Origin: Hymenobacter psychrotolerans DSM 18569 | Lineage (GTDB): Bacteria; Bacteroidota; Bacteroidia; Cytophagales; Hymenobacteraceae | Assembly (NCBI RefSeq): GCF_900142395.1 | Contig: NZ_FRAS01000003.1 | Coordinates: 124,001 to 188,000 of the forward strand | Length of the DNA: 64,000 bases | Reading direction: 5' to 3' | In this document: piece by piece, positions 23,406 to 32,799 of the stretch | How positions within the stretch are numbered: position 1 is the first letter of the stretch | Layout: each line of letters begins with the position of its first letter | The notes under the pieces: model-generated | The model's input: the letters and a program-made list of their open reading frames with translations, nothing else | What the model was told of the DNA's origin: nothing | The model's database searches: none | Program-made: the position numbers and the translations under genes

Positions 23406-24230
23406 CTATTCGAAGGTCAGGTACAACGTCACGGTATTGCTTTTCAGGCTCTGCAGGCTTTGGCTATACACGTTGTTCTCGGCCTGGTAGAGGTTATTCA
23501 GGCCGTGCGAGAAGCGCAGCTCCGGCGCAAACTTGAAGAACGGGTAGAACAGATCCAGCCCCACGCCATATTCAATGGCCATGTCGCTGCGGGCCGTGGT
23601 AATCTTGTTCTTCAGCGGGTCTTTGCGGCGGTTGCCTACGCTCACGCTGGGCTTGAGGCCCCCTACCACATACACGCGCGTATTGCGCCGCCGCTCCGAG
23701 TGAAACTTGAGCAGCACTGGAAAATCTACCTGCGTAGCCCCTATTTCCTGCGTCACAATTTCAGCCGGATCTTCCGCATTGGCCGGATCCGCGACGTAGC
23801 CAGCCGGCTTGAACTCTATTTCGCGCGTGATAAAGCTCACCCCCGGCGCAAAGCGCAAGTTGAAATAGTCGCCCAGGCGCGCGTCGCCCACAAAGCCCAC
23901 CGAGAAGCCCGGGCTACTGATGGCGTTGGCCGTGACGCCCCGGCTGGTGCCCTGGTTGGCGATGTAAGCCGGCGACTGCTCCAGGTTGAAGCGCGAGAAA
24001 TGGGGCGCAATGTAGAAGCCCGGGTGAAACCACTTGTCGTCGTAGCCGGGCAGATTTTCTACCGTGATGGACTTTACCTGGCCGCCTTTGCCGCGGCTGG
24101 CCGTGGCGCGGCTTTTCTTCTGAGCCTGGGCACCCAGCGGCACGGCCAGAGCCAGCAGCCCAAGCAGCGCCAGGCGGCCTATTTGTGAGCGGTGTAGATG
24201 GAGCTGATGCCGAACGTGAGGGGTTGCCAT
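23406..24230 (-). CDS. porT: PorT-like outer-membrane beta-barrel protein (T9SS)
   Basis: 274 residues. Signal peptide ([20 protein letters not shown]), basic linker, then beta strands in the style of Por[44 protein letters not shown], and a C-terminal strand TVTLYLTFE. PorT is needed for type IX secretion in Porphyromonas gingivalis and gliding relatives, and it neighbours ubiE in several Bacteroidota. No other start codon exists between the ATG at 24228-24230 and the signal peptide, so this gene overlaps the end of ubiE by 52 nt in another frame. Confidence 0.8.
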   Translation of the reverse strand: MATPHVRHQLHLHRSQIGRLALLGLLALAVPLGAQAQKKSRATASRGKGGQVKSITVENLPGYDDKWFHPGFYIAPHFSRFNLEQSPAYIANQGTSRGVTANAISSPGFSVGFVGDARLGDYFNLRFAPGVSFITREIEFKPAGYVADPANAEDPAEIVTQEIGATQVDFPVLLKFHSERRRNTRVYVVGGLKPSVSVGNRRKDPLKNKITTARSDMAIEYGVGLDLFYPFFKFAPELRFSHGLNNLYQAENNVYSQSLQSLKSNTVTLYLTFE

Positions 24231-24907
24231 GCGGGAGAAGTAAAGCCAACCTGCCGGAGAATAGCCAGGAAGTCGGGGCCGTCCGGGAAAGCCTGCACCG
24301 ATTCGGGCAGGTAGGTATAGGCGGCGCGGTCTTTGGAAATCAGTTTACCGAATACCGGCAGGATGTGCCGGAAATAGAAGTTGTAGGCCTGCTTCATGGG
24401 AAAGGCCGTGGGTTTGGAAAACTCCAGTATCACGAGCTTGCCACCCGGCCGCAGTACCCGCCGCATTTCGGCCAGGCCAATAGCCAGGTTTTCGAAGTTG
24501 CGCACCCCGAACGAAGCCGTTACGGCGTCGAAGTGGTTGTCGGGGAACGGCAGGTTCTCGGAGTCGCCCAGTTCCAGCTGAATCCGGTTGGTGAGGCCCT
24601 TGGCCTGCAGCTTGCGGCGGCCCACCTCCAGCATACCTTCCGAAATGTCCACGCCCGTCACCTGCGCGTCCTTCGAGGCGGCCCGCAGTGTTTCAATGGC
24701 AAAATCAGCGGTGCCGGTGGCTATGTCGAGGATGCGGGCTGGCCTCAGTTCCTTGAGCTCACTCACCGCCTTGCGGCGCCAATAAATATCGGTGCCGGCG
24801 CTGAGAAAGTGGTTCAGGAAGTCATACTTCCCGGCGATGCTGTTGAACATCTGCGCCACCTGCGACTTTTTGCCGGCGGTGTCTTCTTTGTAGGGTACTA
24901 CGGCCAT
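24179..24907 (-). CDS. ubiE: Demethylmenaquinone/ubiquinone C-methyltransferase
   Basis: 242 residues. [35 protein letters not shown] is the UbiE/MenG signature 1; SAM motif [43 protein letters not shown] is signature 2. It adds the ring methyl group in the last step of menaquinone synthesis. The C-terminal [10 protein letters not shown] is normal, so the 52-nt overlap with porT is genuine coupling, not a misread stop. Confidence 0.95.
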   Translation of the reverse strand: MAVVPYKEDTAGKKSQVAQMFNSIAGKYDFLNHFLSAGTDIYWRRKAVSELKELRPARILDIATGTADFAIETLRAASKDAQVTGVDISEGMLEVGRRKLQAKGLTNRIQLELGDSENLPFPDNHFDAVTASFGVRNFENLAIGLAEMRRVLRPGGKLVILEFSKPTAFPMKQAYNFYFRHILPVFGKLISKDRAAYTYLPESVQAFPDGPDFLAILRQVGFTSPAWQPLTFGISSIYTAHK

Positions 24908-24980
24908 GGTTCTGGGGCGAACAACGAGAATTCAGAGGCGAAATTGCCCAAACATAACGTGGGTTGAGCCATTATGTTGA

Positions 24981-25016
24981 AAAAAAACGGGCCGGGCAAA
25001 TTGCCCGGCCCGTTTT
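24981..25016 (-). terminator. Terminator after the PorE-like gene
   Basis: Perfect 16-bp arms AAAACGGGCCGGGCAA (24984-24999) and TTGCCCGGCCCGTTTT (25001-25016); on the minus strand it ends in a run of eight Ts. Confidence 0.9.
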
Positions 25017-25034
25017 CTAGCGGTTGAAAACGGC

Positions 25035-27272
25035 TTAGTCGTTGTCCGTCTTCACTTTGGTTTTCTCGCCGTTGGCATCTTTGGTTTTGGCGTCGATAGT
25101 ACCATCCTTGGTTTTGGTCTTCGATTCCTCGCCGGCAGCGCCTTTGGTTTTCACTTTTACTTTGTCGCTGTCCTCGTCCACTTTGGTTTTCACCTTCGTG
25201 CCGTCGGCCATCTTCACCTTGCTCTTGCCGGGTTGCAGCGGTGTGGTGCGGGCCGGAGCCGGTGCAGCCGACGTCGGGGCGGGCGTGGTCATAGTTGGCA
25301 TAGCTTCACCCTCTTTCAGAATCACGCGGAATTCTACACGACGGTTCAGCTGCATGTTCTCCGGCGAATCGTTGGCGGCATCCGGACGACGCTCACCGTA
25401 GCTAACCGTTACCATACGCGTTTCGCCGATACCCTGCTTCTTCAGGTAGTTGTAGGCAGCATCTGCGCGGTTCTGGCCAAGTACCATGTTGTACTCGTCG
25501 GTGTTGCGCGAGTCGCAATGGCCCTCAATGGAGATGTTCACCCCGGGGTTAGCCTTCAGAATAGAGGTGATGTTGCTCAACTCCTTGATAGACTCCGGAC
25601 GCAGCTTATACTTGTCGGTATCGAAGTAAATCTTCTTGAAGGCAAACATGCCGGCCCCGGTCGTGTCCACATAATCAACATAAAAGTCTTTGTTGATTAC
25701 GGTCGAGTCGTTGGTCGAAACAGGAATGGCAAATTCTTCCGTCCCTACGTTCTGGCCATCCTTCGACAGCGCTACCTGGTAGGTACGGCCCGAAAGCACG
25801 CTCACTTGGTAGTCGCCCGTCTCAGGCTTGGTGATGTCGCGGTAGCTCAGGGCCGTTTTGTCGGCCTGCGTGCCGCTGAACACCAGTTCCACACCCGGAA
25901 TTATGGTGCTGTCGCGGCGGGTGTACACCTTACCACGAATGATGGCATTCTTGATGTAGTTGATGGTGTAGATGTCCTTCTCACCGTAGCCGCCAATGCG
26001 GTACGACGACAGGTACGCGTACGATCCATCGGGGCTCAGGCGGTAGTAGGTGTCATCATCGGGCGTGTTCACAGGGTAGCCCATGTTCTCGGGACGGCCC
26101 CATTTGTTGCCCACCGAGTCAAACTCCGACTTGAAGATGTCGTAGCCGCCCATGGTGTTGTGGCCGCGCGAGGCGAAGTACAGCGTCTTGCCGTCTTTGC
26201 TCAGGAACGGGCTGTCGTCGTCGTATTTCGTGTTGATGGCATTGCCTACCGACTTGGCCGGGCCCCAGTCGCCGCCCTGCTGGCGGGTCGAGTAGTAAAT
26301 GTCCAGCGTACCGTCTTCCGAATACTTACCCGTAGAGAAGTAAATGGTGCGGCCGTCCGGCGTGATATAGGCATCCGACTCGAAGGCTTTCGAGTTGATA
26401 TTGTCGTTGAGCTTCTTGGGCTCCGTCCAGTCAGCACCCGACTTTTCGGCGTACATGATGTCGCCGTTCTCGTCGTTACGGTACATCAGCAGCTTCGTGT
26501 CGTTGTCGAACACCTGGATAGACGCATCGTGGCCTTTGCCGTTGAGCACGGTGCTCAGCGAGCGGGGCTTTTCCCAGTTTTCATCATCGATGCGGGTAGC
26601 CTCGTAGATGTTTTCGTAGTACTGGCCGTCGGCAGCGAGGTTCTTGTCTTTCTTCTTCCCTTTGGCATCATCCGCAACCGGAATGTTGCTCATGTTGTCG
26701 GAGCGCGACGTGAACAGCAGCAGCTTGTCGTCCTGCGAGATAACCGGGCTGTGCTCCGAATACGGCGTGTTGATGGTCGGGCCCAGGTTTTTCACGAAGA
26801 TATCCTTGGGGCTGTTGAACTGCACCTTAGCGTTCTTCGAGTGCTGAATCAGTTGAGCCAGCTCCGACTTGCGGGTGTCTTTCTGCTTCAGTGTGGCGTT
26901 GTAAGCCTGGTAGTGCGAGATGGCCTCATCAAAGTTGTAGTTGAGGTGATCTACGCGGCCCAGCCAGTATTCCACGTCTTTCGAAACTTTCGGCTTCAGC
27001 TTTTGCGCCTTATAGATGTAGTCGCTGGCTTTCTCTTTGTCGAACGACATATAGGAGATACCGGCGCGGAACAGGGCTAAGGCGTTGTTCGGCTCCTTGG
27101 CCAACACTTGCTCGTAGAAAGGGATGGATGCCCGGTAGTTCTCTTGTTCAAAGAACTTATTTGCAGTCTTCAGCTGCTTACGCACGCTCTGGGCCAGCGC
27201 GGGCTGGGCCACGGCCGCGGTAAGAGCGAAGGCGCAAGAGGCTTTCAATAACCTTCTGACTAAGTTGTCCAT
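25035..27272 (-). CDS. PorE-like OmpA family protein (TPR, propeller, CRD, OmpA)
   Basis: 745 residues. Signal peptide (1 to about 27, ALAQS); TPR repeats (about 30-150: NKFFEQENYRASIPFYEQVLAKEPNN); PD40/WD40-like propeller (about 170-400: HSPVISQDDKLLLFTSR, DDDSPFLSKDGKTLYFASRG); a carboxypeptidase-regulatory fold (about 430-530); OmpA peptidoglycan-binding domain (about 540-660, SIEGHCDSRNTDEYNMVLGQNRA, NRRVEFRV). This order matches PorE of Porphyromonas gingivalis, which ties the T9SS core to peptidoglycan. The last 60 residues are a Lys/Thr-rich low-complexity tail (KVKTK repeats). GC is lower than in neighbours, which may reflect high expression. Confidence 0.85.
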   Translation of the reverse strand: MDNLVRRLLKASCAFALTAAVAQPALAQSVRKQLKTANKFFEQENYRASIPFYEQVLAKEPNNALALFRAGISYMSFDKEKASDYIYKAQKLKPKVSKDVEYWLGRVDHLNYNFDEAISHYQAYNATLKQKDTRKSELAQLIQHSKNAKVQFNSPKDIFVKNLGPTINTPYSEHSPVISQDDKLLLFTSRSDNMSNIPVADDAKGKKKDKNLAADGQYYENIYEATRIDDENWEKPRSLSTVLNGKGHDASIQVFDNDTKLLMYRNDENGDIMYAEKSGADWTEPKKLNDNINSKAFESDAYITPDGRTIYFSTGKYSEDGTLDIYYSTRQQGGDWGPAKSVGNAINTKYDDDSPFLSKDGKTLYFASRGHNTMGGYDIFKSEFDSVGNKWGRPENMGYPVNTPDDDTYYRLSPDGSYAYLSSYRIGGYGEKDIYTINYIKNAIIRGKVYTRRDSTIIPGVELVFSGTQADKTALSYRDITKPETGDYQVSVLSGRTYQVALSKDGQNVGTEEFAIPVSTNDSTVINKDFYVDYVDTTGAGMFAFKKIYFDTDKYKLRPESIKELSNITSILKANPGVNISIEGHCDSRNTDEYNMVLGQNRADAAYNYLKKQGIGETRMVTVSYGERRPDAANDSPENMQLNRRVEFRVILKEGEAMPTMTTPAPTSAAPAPARTTPLQPGKSKVKMADGTKVKTKVDEDSDKVKVKTKGAAGEESKTKTKDGTIDAKTKDANGEKTKVKTDND

Positions 27273-27741
27273 TTGAGGAGGGGTTTGAGGAATAAGGAGT
27301 TGCAGTGGATTTTCCCGAAAGCGGAAGGCAACTTAGTGGTTGCTGTGTTTTGAGTAAGATGCCTCTTATACTGAAAACACGTTCCAGGGTTAAGCAGGGA
27401 ACTATTTTTTTCGCGGCATAAAAGCTTTTACCAGCCTTTCTACGCTACTTCACATAAGCTTCCTACTGGTGCGTAATGCGGCAATTTGCGGGCAAAGATA
27501 GAAATTTTATAATACCACCTCAATCCTATCCAATCGGCCTGAAACTTTACTAAAAAAGGAGTTTGATGGCATAATTGTCAACCGCTTAAGGTACCGCAGC
27601 AATTATTTCGAAGCACGCAAATATAGAGGTGCTTTGTATACTACAAGAATTTCAATCAAAAATTTATATTCCCATATCCCTATTTCAGCTGCCGCCCGCA
27701 AACCTTTTACCTTTGCAGCAGCACTCTTTAGTATCTGACCT
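27273..27741. other. AT-rich divergent intergenic region
   Basis: 469 bp between the PorE-like gene and engB. It holds a TACCTTTG -7 for engB and long AT-rich tracts (27521-27680). I found no small gene, RNA gene or strong hairpin; the minus-strand promoter was not located with confidence. Confidence 0.5.
27708..27715 (+). promoter_or_regulatory. -7 element TACCTTTG upstream of engB
   Basis: Perfect TAnnTTTG, with an imperfect -33 (TTTC, 27683-27686) at 21-bp spacing; 26 nt before the ATG. Confidence 0.6.
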
Positions 27742-28359
27742 ATGCAAATCCGTGACGCCACTTTTCTGATGAGCAATTCGCGGGTCGACCAATGCCCCCC
27801 GCCGACGCTCCCTGAATATGCTTTCATTGGGCGCTCCAACGTGGGTAAGTCTTCCCTTATTAATATGCTGACGGAGCGGCGCGGACTGGCCAAAACGTCT
27901 TCGCTGCCGGGCAAAACCCAGCTTATCAACCACTTCCTTATAAACAAGGAGTGGTATCTGGTCGACTTGCCTGGCTACGGCTACGCCAAAGTAAGCAAGG
28001 AGAGCCGCGTGCAGTGGGGCCGCATGATCAACTTCTACCTGCGCCAGCGCGAAAACCTGGCCTGCGTCTTCGTTCTGATAGACTCGCGCCACACGGCGCA
28101 GGCCGTCGATCTGGAGTTTATGGAAATGCTCGGCACCGAAGGCATTCCCTTCGTGATGGTGTTCACCAAAGCCGACAAACAGTCGGGGAGCCGGACGCAC
28201 CAGAACGTGGTGGACTACATGCAGAAGATGAGCCAGAGCTGGGACGAAGTGCCCCGGCATTTCATTACGTCGGCAGAGGAAAAGACGGGCCGCGAGGAGT
28301 TGCTCAGCTTCATTGCCGACATCAACCAGCAACTGGCCCAAACGCAGGAGAATGTGTAG
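27742..28359 (+). CDS. engB: Ribosome biogenesis GTPase EngB (YsxC/YihA)
   Basis: 205 residues. G1 GRSNVGKSSLINML (from residue 30), switch KTSSLPGKTQLINHFL, G3 DLPGYGYAK, G4 TKAD, G5 SAEE, in the usual order. EngB binds GTP and is needed for 50S subunit assembly. Normal length for the family. The TonB-domain gene follows 78 nt downstream. Confidence 0.95.
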   Translation: MQIRDATFLMSNSRVDQCPPPTLPEYAFIGRSNVGKSSLINMLTERRGLAKTSSLPGKTQLINHFLINKEWYLVDLPGYGYAKVSKESRVQWGRMINFYLRQRENLACVFVLIDSRHTAQAVDLEFMEMLGTEGIPFVMVFTKADKQSGSRTHQNVVDYMQKMSQSWDEVPRHFITSAEEKTGREELLSFIADINQQLAQTQENV

Positions 28360-28437
28360 ATTGGCCCCGTAATTGTCATGGCGCCACCCGGAGCCGTTCA
28401 GGCTCGCTTCACTCCTCTTTTTTCCGTTTCCATCCTC

Positions 28438-28917
28438 ATGAAAAAACTCACTTTCGCACTGGCTCTGGGCCTGCTGGCCTGCTCGGTACCGGCTCTGGCG
28501 CAGAAAACCAAGGTCAAGGTAAAAACCGACGGCCCGGCGCCCGAAACAGCGGCTCCGGCCGAAGCCGTGCCGGCCCAGGCACCGGCCGCCGGCAACGTAG
28601 CCAAGTCTATTCCGGTAGCCGAGTACTACGAAGGCGGCCAGGAAGCCATGTACACCTTCATTGAGCAGGAGAAGAAATATCCGATTCTGGCGCGTCGCAA
28701 CCGGATTCAGGGCACCTGCATTGTGAGCTTCACGCTCACGACCGAAGGCACGCTGGAAGGCATCAAGCTGGTGAAGAACATTGGGGGCGGCTGCGGTGAA
28801 GAAGCGCTGCGGGTAGTGCGCCTGCTCAAGTTCAAGAAGCCCGATTACGCCATTCTCACCAGCCTGCCCATCGTGTTTAAGCTGGGTGCCCCCGGCCAAG
28901 CCGCCGCAACTGAGTAA
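28438..28917 (+). CDS. Exported TonB C-terminal domain protein
   Basis: 159 residues from the ATG at 28438, which begins a signal peptide (MKKLTFALALGLLACSVPALAQ). A Lys/Thr-rich then Pro/Ala-rich linker is followed by a TonB C-terminal domain (about 65-155): YEGGQEAMYTFIEQEKKYP, GTCIVSFTLTTEGTLEGIKLV, GCGEEALRVVRL. Classical TonB proteins have an uncleaved anchor; here the peptide seems cleavable, so it may be a free periplasmic protein rather than an energy transducer. The mature N-terminus KTKVKVKTD echoes the tail of the PorE-like protein. Confidence 0.8.
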   Translation: MKKLTFALALGLLACSVPALAQKTKVKVKTDGPAPETAAPAEAVPAQAPAAGNVAKSIPVAEYYEGGQEAMYTFIEQEKKYPILARRNRIQGTCIVSFTLTTEGTLEGIKLVKNIGGGCGEEALRVVRLLKFKKPDYAILTSLPIVFKLGAPGQAAATE

Positions 28918-28922
28918 CTTTG
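28915..28922 (+). promoter_or_regulatory. -7 element TAACTTTG overlapping the previous stop
   Basis: Perfect TAnnTTTG built from the stop codon region of the TonB-domain gene; 26 nt before the DUF5606 ATG, so that gene probably has its own promoter. Confidence 0.5.
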
Positions 28923-28948
28923 CCCCCTCAAACAACACCCCTTACCTT

Positions 28949-29536
28949 ATGCCCTACGACCTGAAGGAAATTGCCGCAATCAGCGGAATGCCCGGTCTGT
29001 TCCGCCTCGTAAAGCCCACCCGCGCCGGCGTTATCGTGGAATCCCTGGATGCGCGCGGCACCCGCTCCGTGGCCTCGGCCCGCAACAAAGTGTCGCTGCT
29101 GCAGGAAATCTCCATCTACACCCAGGACTACGACCAAACGGTACCGCTGACGGAAGTATTCGACCGGATTCATCAGAAACACGGTGCTTCCCTGGCCCTC
29201 ACGCACAAATCGGACGACCGGGACCTGACGGCCTTCATGGGCGAAATTATTCCGGACTACGACCGTGACCGGGTATACATGTCCGACATCAAGAAGCTGG
29301 TGCAGTGGTACCACGTGGTAAGCGGCAGCCTGGAGTACCAGGCTCCTGCCACGGAAGAGGCAGAAGCGGAAGCACCGGCCACCGACGCCAAGCCTGCCAA
29401 AAAAGCTGCCGACACGGTAGCCGACGAAGCCACCGAAGAAAAGCCCAAGGCTAAAAAGAAGACGACTTCGGCCAGCAGCGAGGAAGAAACTGCTACCGAA
29501 AAGCCGGCCAAGAAAGCCGCTAAAAAGAAAGAGTAG
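28949..29536 (+). CDS. DUF5606 family protein
   Basis: 195 residues from the ATG at 28949. Conserved N-terminal DUF5606 domain (MPYDLKEIAAISGMPGLFRLVKPTRAGVIVESLD, through LVQWYHVV, about 1-130), restricted to Bacteroidota as far as I know, followed by a low-complexity Ala/Glu/Lys tail of about 65 residues that looks disordered and could bind nucleic acid or partners. Function unknown. A strong bidirectional terminator follows. Confidence 0.85.
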   Translation: MPYDLKEIAAISGMPGLFRLVKPTRAGVIVESLDARGTRSVASARNKVSLLQEISIYTQDYDQTVPLTEVFDRIHQKHGASLALTHKSDDRDLTAFMGEIIPDYDRDRVYMSDIKKLVQWYHVVSGSLEYQAPATEEAEAEAPATDAKPAKKAADTVADEATEEKPKAKKKTTSASSEEETATEKPAKKAAKKKE

Positions 29537-29550
29537 CTTTCTTTTTTCAG

Positions 29551-29601
29551 TGCATAAAAAAAGCCCGGATGCTACTGCAGCTTCCGGGCTTTTTTTATGC
29601 A
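29551..29601. terminator. Strong bidirectional terminator
   Basis: Perfect 19-bp arms TGCATAAAAAAAGCCCGGA (29551-29569) and its complement (29583-29601), with U-tracts on both strands, between the convergent DUF5606 gene and fbp. Confidence 0.92.
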
Positions 29602-29659
29602 TTTATACTTGTCTGGCCGAAATAAAATCAGGGCTGATTCCGCTGATTTTATTGCACAC

Positions 29660-30676
29660 TTATTTCGCTTCGGCAAATTCCTTAGCCAGGAATTCTTCGG
29701 CCTTATTTACCAGATCTACGGAGCCGATAAATAGCGGGCAACGGTCGTGCATGTCTTTCGGCTCAATTTCCATCGTGCGCATGCGGCCGTTGCTGGCTTT
29801 GCCGCCGGCCTGCTCTACAATGAATGCCAGTGGGTTGCATTCGTACATCAGGCGCAGCTTGCCCTTCGGCGACTTCTGCGTGGGCGGATAGATATAGATG
29901 CCGCCTTTGAGCAGGTTGCGGTGAAAATCGGCGACGAGGGAGCCGATGTAGCGGGCTGAGTAGCCCTGCTCCTTGCAATACGCCACGTAGTCCGTAACAC
30001 CGGGCGAGAAGGACGCCGAGCTGCCCTCGTTCAGTGAGTACACGGTGCCGGATTTGGGCGACTGGATGTTGGGGTGCGACAGGAAGAACTCGCCCAGGCT
30101 GGGCTCGTAGGTGAAGCCGTTTACGCCGTTGCCGGTCGTGTACACCAGCATAGTGCTGGAGCCATAGATAACGTAGCCGGCTGCCACCTGATGCGTGCCC
30201 GACTGCAGGCAATCGGCCATGGTGCCCTCACTGCCGGTCGGCGATACGCGGCGGTAGATGCTGAAGATGGTGCCGATGGACACGTTCACATCGATGTTGC
30301 TGGAGCCGTCGAGCGGATCAATAGCCACGATGTACTTGCCCTGCACATTGCCGGTCTGGATAACTTCTTCGTCTTCTTCGCTGATGATGGTACATACCTC
30401 GCCGCCGTTGCGCAGGGCCCGGATAAAGCGGATGTTGGCAATGACATCAAGCTTCTGCTGGTCTTCGCCCTGCACGTTGCGGTTGCCATAGGCGCCGGCA
30501 ATATCAATGAGGCCGGAGCGGTTGATTTCGCGGTTCACGATTTTGGCGGCCAGCGCAATGTCGCGCAGCAGTTGGGAAAGCTCCCCGGTGGCATACGGAA
30601 AGTCCTCCTGCTTGCGCATGATAAAACGGTCCAGAGTTGTGCCTACGGGCAGCGCCAGCTTGTCGTGGTGATTCAT
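29660..30676 (-). CDS. fbp: Class I fructose-1,6-bisphosphatase
   Basis: 338 residues from the ATG at 30674-30676. Metal and catalytic motifs: [28 protein letters not shown], and substrate loop [35 protein letters not shown]. It removes the 1-phosphate of fructose 1,6-bisphosphate in gluconeogenesis. Divergent from lysC; promoters of both lie in the 100-bp gap. Confidence 0.96.
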   Translation of the reverse strand: MNHHDKLALPVGTTLDRFIMRKQEDFPYATGELSQLLRDIALAAKIVNREINRSGLIDIAGAYGNRNVQGEDQQKLDVIANIRFIRALRNGGEVCTIISEEDEEVIQTGNVQGKYIVAIDPLDGSSNIDVNVSIGTIFSIYRRVSPTGSEGTMADCLQSGTHQVAAGYVIYGSSTMLVYTTGNGVNGFTYEPSLGEFFLSHPNIQSPKSGTVYSLNEGSSASFSPGVTDYVAYCKEQGYSARYIGSLVADFHRNLLKGGIYIYPPTQKSPKGKLRLMYECNPLAFIVEQAGGKASNGRMRTMEIEPKDMHDRCPLFIGSVDLVNKAEEFLAKEFAEAK

Positions 30677-30715
30677 AAAGAGGAATGAGAGAAAATGCGG
30701 GTGGGGGTCAGAGCC

Positions 30716-30723
30716 CAAAATTA
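30716..30723 (-). promoter_or_regulatory. -7 element TAATTTTG of fbp
   Basis: Perfect TAnnTTTG on the minus strand, 39 nt before the fbp ATG. Confidence 0.5.
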
Positions 30724-30763
30724 ACCTTTTTCGGGCGTAGTGGCACGAGTATACGTTCGGCGC

Positions 30764-30771
30764 TACATTTG
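30764..30771 (+). promoter_or_regulatory. -7 element TACATTTG, 5 nt before the lysC ATG
   Basis: Perfect TAnnTTTG. Transcription starting about 5-7 nt after it would begin on the ATG at 30777, predicting a leaderless lysC mRNA. Confidence 0.5.
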
Positions 30772-30776
30772 GGGCC

Positions 30777-32090
30777 ATGCAAGAATCGGCTCCTTTGAAA
30801 GTATACAAGTTCGGCGGCGCGTCGGTGAAAGACGCGGCGGCCATCCGTAACCTGCGCCATATTGTGCAGCAGCACGGCGGCCATGGCCCGTTGCTCATCG
30901 TGGTTTCGGCCATGGGCAAAACCACCAATGCGCTGGAAGATATTTTCCGGCGCGCCTACGAGCAGGAAGAGTATACCCCGCAACTGGAGCGCCTGGAAGC
31001 CTTCCACCGCGAAACGGCCCGGGAGCTGGCCCCGGATTTCGGCAGCACCACGGCGGCAGCCATTGAGCAAGGCTTTGATGAGACCTTCAGCGCGCTGCGC
31101 CACCAGTTGAGCACCGTCAGCGCGGCCCGCGAGTACGACGAGCAGTACGACCAGATTGTGAGCTTCGGGGAGCTGTTGTCGTCGCGCTTCGTGGCGGCCG
31201 TGCTCAACGACCAGCAGCCCGCCCGCTGGGCTGACTGCCGGACGCTTATCAGAACCGATGAAAACTGGCGGGAGGCCCGTGTCGACTGGGACCTGACGGC
31301 GGAGAAGCTGCGGGCCGAGCTGCCGCCGCTGCTGCAGGAAACGGGCATAGTCGTGACGCAGGGCTTTCTGGGCGGCACGGCCAGCGGCCAGACCACCACG
31401 CTGGGCCGCGAAGGCTCCGACTACACGGCCGCCATTCTGGCTTACTGCCTGAACGCTGAGTCGGTAACGATCTGGAAAGACGTGGCCGGGCTGCTGAACG
31501 CCGACCCCAAGTTTTTCCCGGACACGGTGCGCTACCCGGAAATCAGCTACCAGGAAACCATCGAAATGGCGTACTACGGGGCCAGCGTCATTCACCCCAA
31601 AACCATTAAGCCGCTGGCCGTGCGCCGGATTCCGCTGCTGGTGAAGTCGTTTCTGGACCCTGGCGCCGAGGGCACCGTCATCCACGACTGCCGCCACGGG
31701 CTGCTGGTGCCGGCCTTCATCCGCAAAGACGGGCAGTGCCTGATTTCGTTTGAGAGCAAGGACCTGACCTTTATTTCGGAGGAAAACCTGGAGGTGATTT
31801 TCGGAGCGCTGGCGCAGGCGCGGCTCAAGATTCATCTGATGCAGAACTCGGCCATCAGCTTCTCGGTATGTACCGACTTCTCAAGCTACCGCCTCGAAAA
31901 GCTGCTGGCCGTGCTGCGCGAGCAGTTCACGATTCACTACAACACAGGGCTGGAGCTGTACACCATTAAGAACTATGATGCGGAAAGCATTCAGCGCCTG
32001 ACGGCCGGCCGGGAGCTGCTGCTGGAGCAGCGCAGCCGCCAGACGTTTCAGTTTGTGTGCCGCAGTAGCCACCAGGAGGCCGCACAATAG
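30777..32090 (+). CDS. lysC: Aspartate kinase
   Basis: 437 residues. KFGGASVKD (ATP/aspartate loop), [52 protein letters not shown], then a C-terminal regulatory part with ACT-type folds ([22 protein letters not shown]). It phosphorylates aspartate, the first step towards lysine, threonine and methionine. Monofunctional: no homoserine dehydrogenase domain. Feedback control through the ACT part is expected from the family. Confidence 0.95.
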   Translation: MQESAPLKVYKFGGASVKDAAAIRNLRHIVQQHGGHGPLLIVVSAMGKTTNALEDIFRRAYEQEEYTPQLERLEAFHRETARELAPDFGSTTAAAIEQGFDETFSALRHQLSTVSAAREYDEQYDQIVSFGELLSSRFVAAVLNDQQPARWADCRTLIRTDENWREARVDWDLTAEKLRAELPPLLQETGIVVTQGFLGGTASGQTTTLGREGSDYTAAILAYCLNAESVTIWKDVAGLLNADPKFFPDTVRYPEISYQETIEMAYYGASVIHPKTIKPLAVRRIPLLVKSFLDPGAEGTVIHDCRHGLLVPAFIRKDGQCLISFESKDLTFISEENLEVIFGALAQARLKIHLMQNSAISFSVCTDFSSYRLEKLLAVLREQFTIHYNTGLELYTIKNYDAESIQRLTAGRELLLEQRSRQTFQFVCRSSHQEAAQ

Positions 32091-32193
32091 CCGCAGAAGC
32101 TCCGCAAGCCGCTTTTTTCTGGTTTCATCAGCGCCTGAGTGGCAGCCAGTTTGGGACAGCGCCCGCCGAAATTCCCGGGAAGAGCAGAACAAT

Positions 32194-32226
32194 TTTGCCC
32201 CGCTCGGTCTTATAGCCATATCTTTG
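32194..32226 (+). promoter_or_regulatory. Promoter of the Fur/PerR gene: TTTG-N21-TATCTTTG
   Basis: TTTG at 32194-32197 and TATCTTTG at 32219-32226, both perfect, 20 nt before the GTG at 32247. The AGAATCATTCT palindrome (32231-32241), a possible Fur-family box, lies between it and the start. Confidence 0.6.
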
Positions 32227-32246
32227 CGGAGAATCATTCTTAGCTG

Positions 32247-32711
32247 GTGAGCCACTTTCACGACCATTCGCTGCCCGAACCGGGCCACTTGCGTACCCGC
32301 CTGGCACAAGCCGGGCTGCGGGCTACGCGGCAGCGCCTCCTGATTCTGGAAAGCCTGCTGCTGCTGCCCGGCCACCCCACCGCCGACGATGTGCACCGCC
32401 GCGTGGCCAGCCAGGAACCCAGCCTGTCGCTGGGCACGGTATATAAGGCGCTGGATTCGTTTGTGGCCGCTGGCCTCACGCGCCGGGTGGCCTCCGCCGA
32501 AGGCTCCTGCCGCCGCTACGATGCCGACTGCTCGGCCCACCATCACCTGTTCTGCACGGATACGCAGGAAATCATCGACTTCCGCGACCCGGAGCTGGAC
32601 ACCCTGATTCAGGGCTTCTTTGAGGCCCGCGGGCTGCAGAATTTCCAGGCCCATAGCTTTTCGCTGCACATCACCGGCAGCAAGCTCGCGGGCGAGAAGA
32701 TCATCAAGTAA
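32247..32711 (+). CDS. Fur-family regulator, PerR-like, without Cys4 zinc site
   Basis: 154 residues from a GTG at 32247, which follows an in-frame stop by one codon and so is the only start. Winged helix: LRATRQRLLILESLLLLPGHPTADDVHRRV, SLGTVYKALDSFVAAGLTRRV. Aligned to PerR by eye, all five regulatory metal ligands are kept (His43, Asp92, His98, His100, Asp111). Of the four structural zinc cysteines only Cys103 remains: the second is Thr106 and the C-terminal pair is absent. It likely senses peroxide or iron and may control the adjacent peroxiredoxin. Called Fur-family with confidence; PerR function is inference. Confidence 0.88.
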   Translation: MSHFHDHSLPEPGHLRTRLAQAGLRATRQRLLILESLLLLPGHPTADDVHRRVASQEPSLSLGTVYKALDSFVAAGLTRRVASAEGSCRRYDADCSAHHHLFCTDTQEIIDFRDPELDTLIQGFFEARGLQNFQAHSFSLHITGSKLAGEKIIK

Positions 32712-32799
32712 GGCGCGCCGGCGGTTCTGCGTCACTCTGCCCGCAGGCGGCACATTTCATCTGTTCATCCCTTTTTTCATTTTCATTTAATACAGTACC

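Noticed and set aside
25233..27080. 615-codon open frame antisense to the PorE-like gene
   Set aside because: Its residues are Val/Arg/His-rich with no domain, and the opposite strand encodes a well-defined multi-domain protein.
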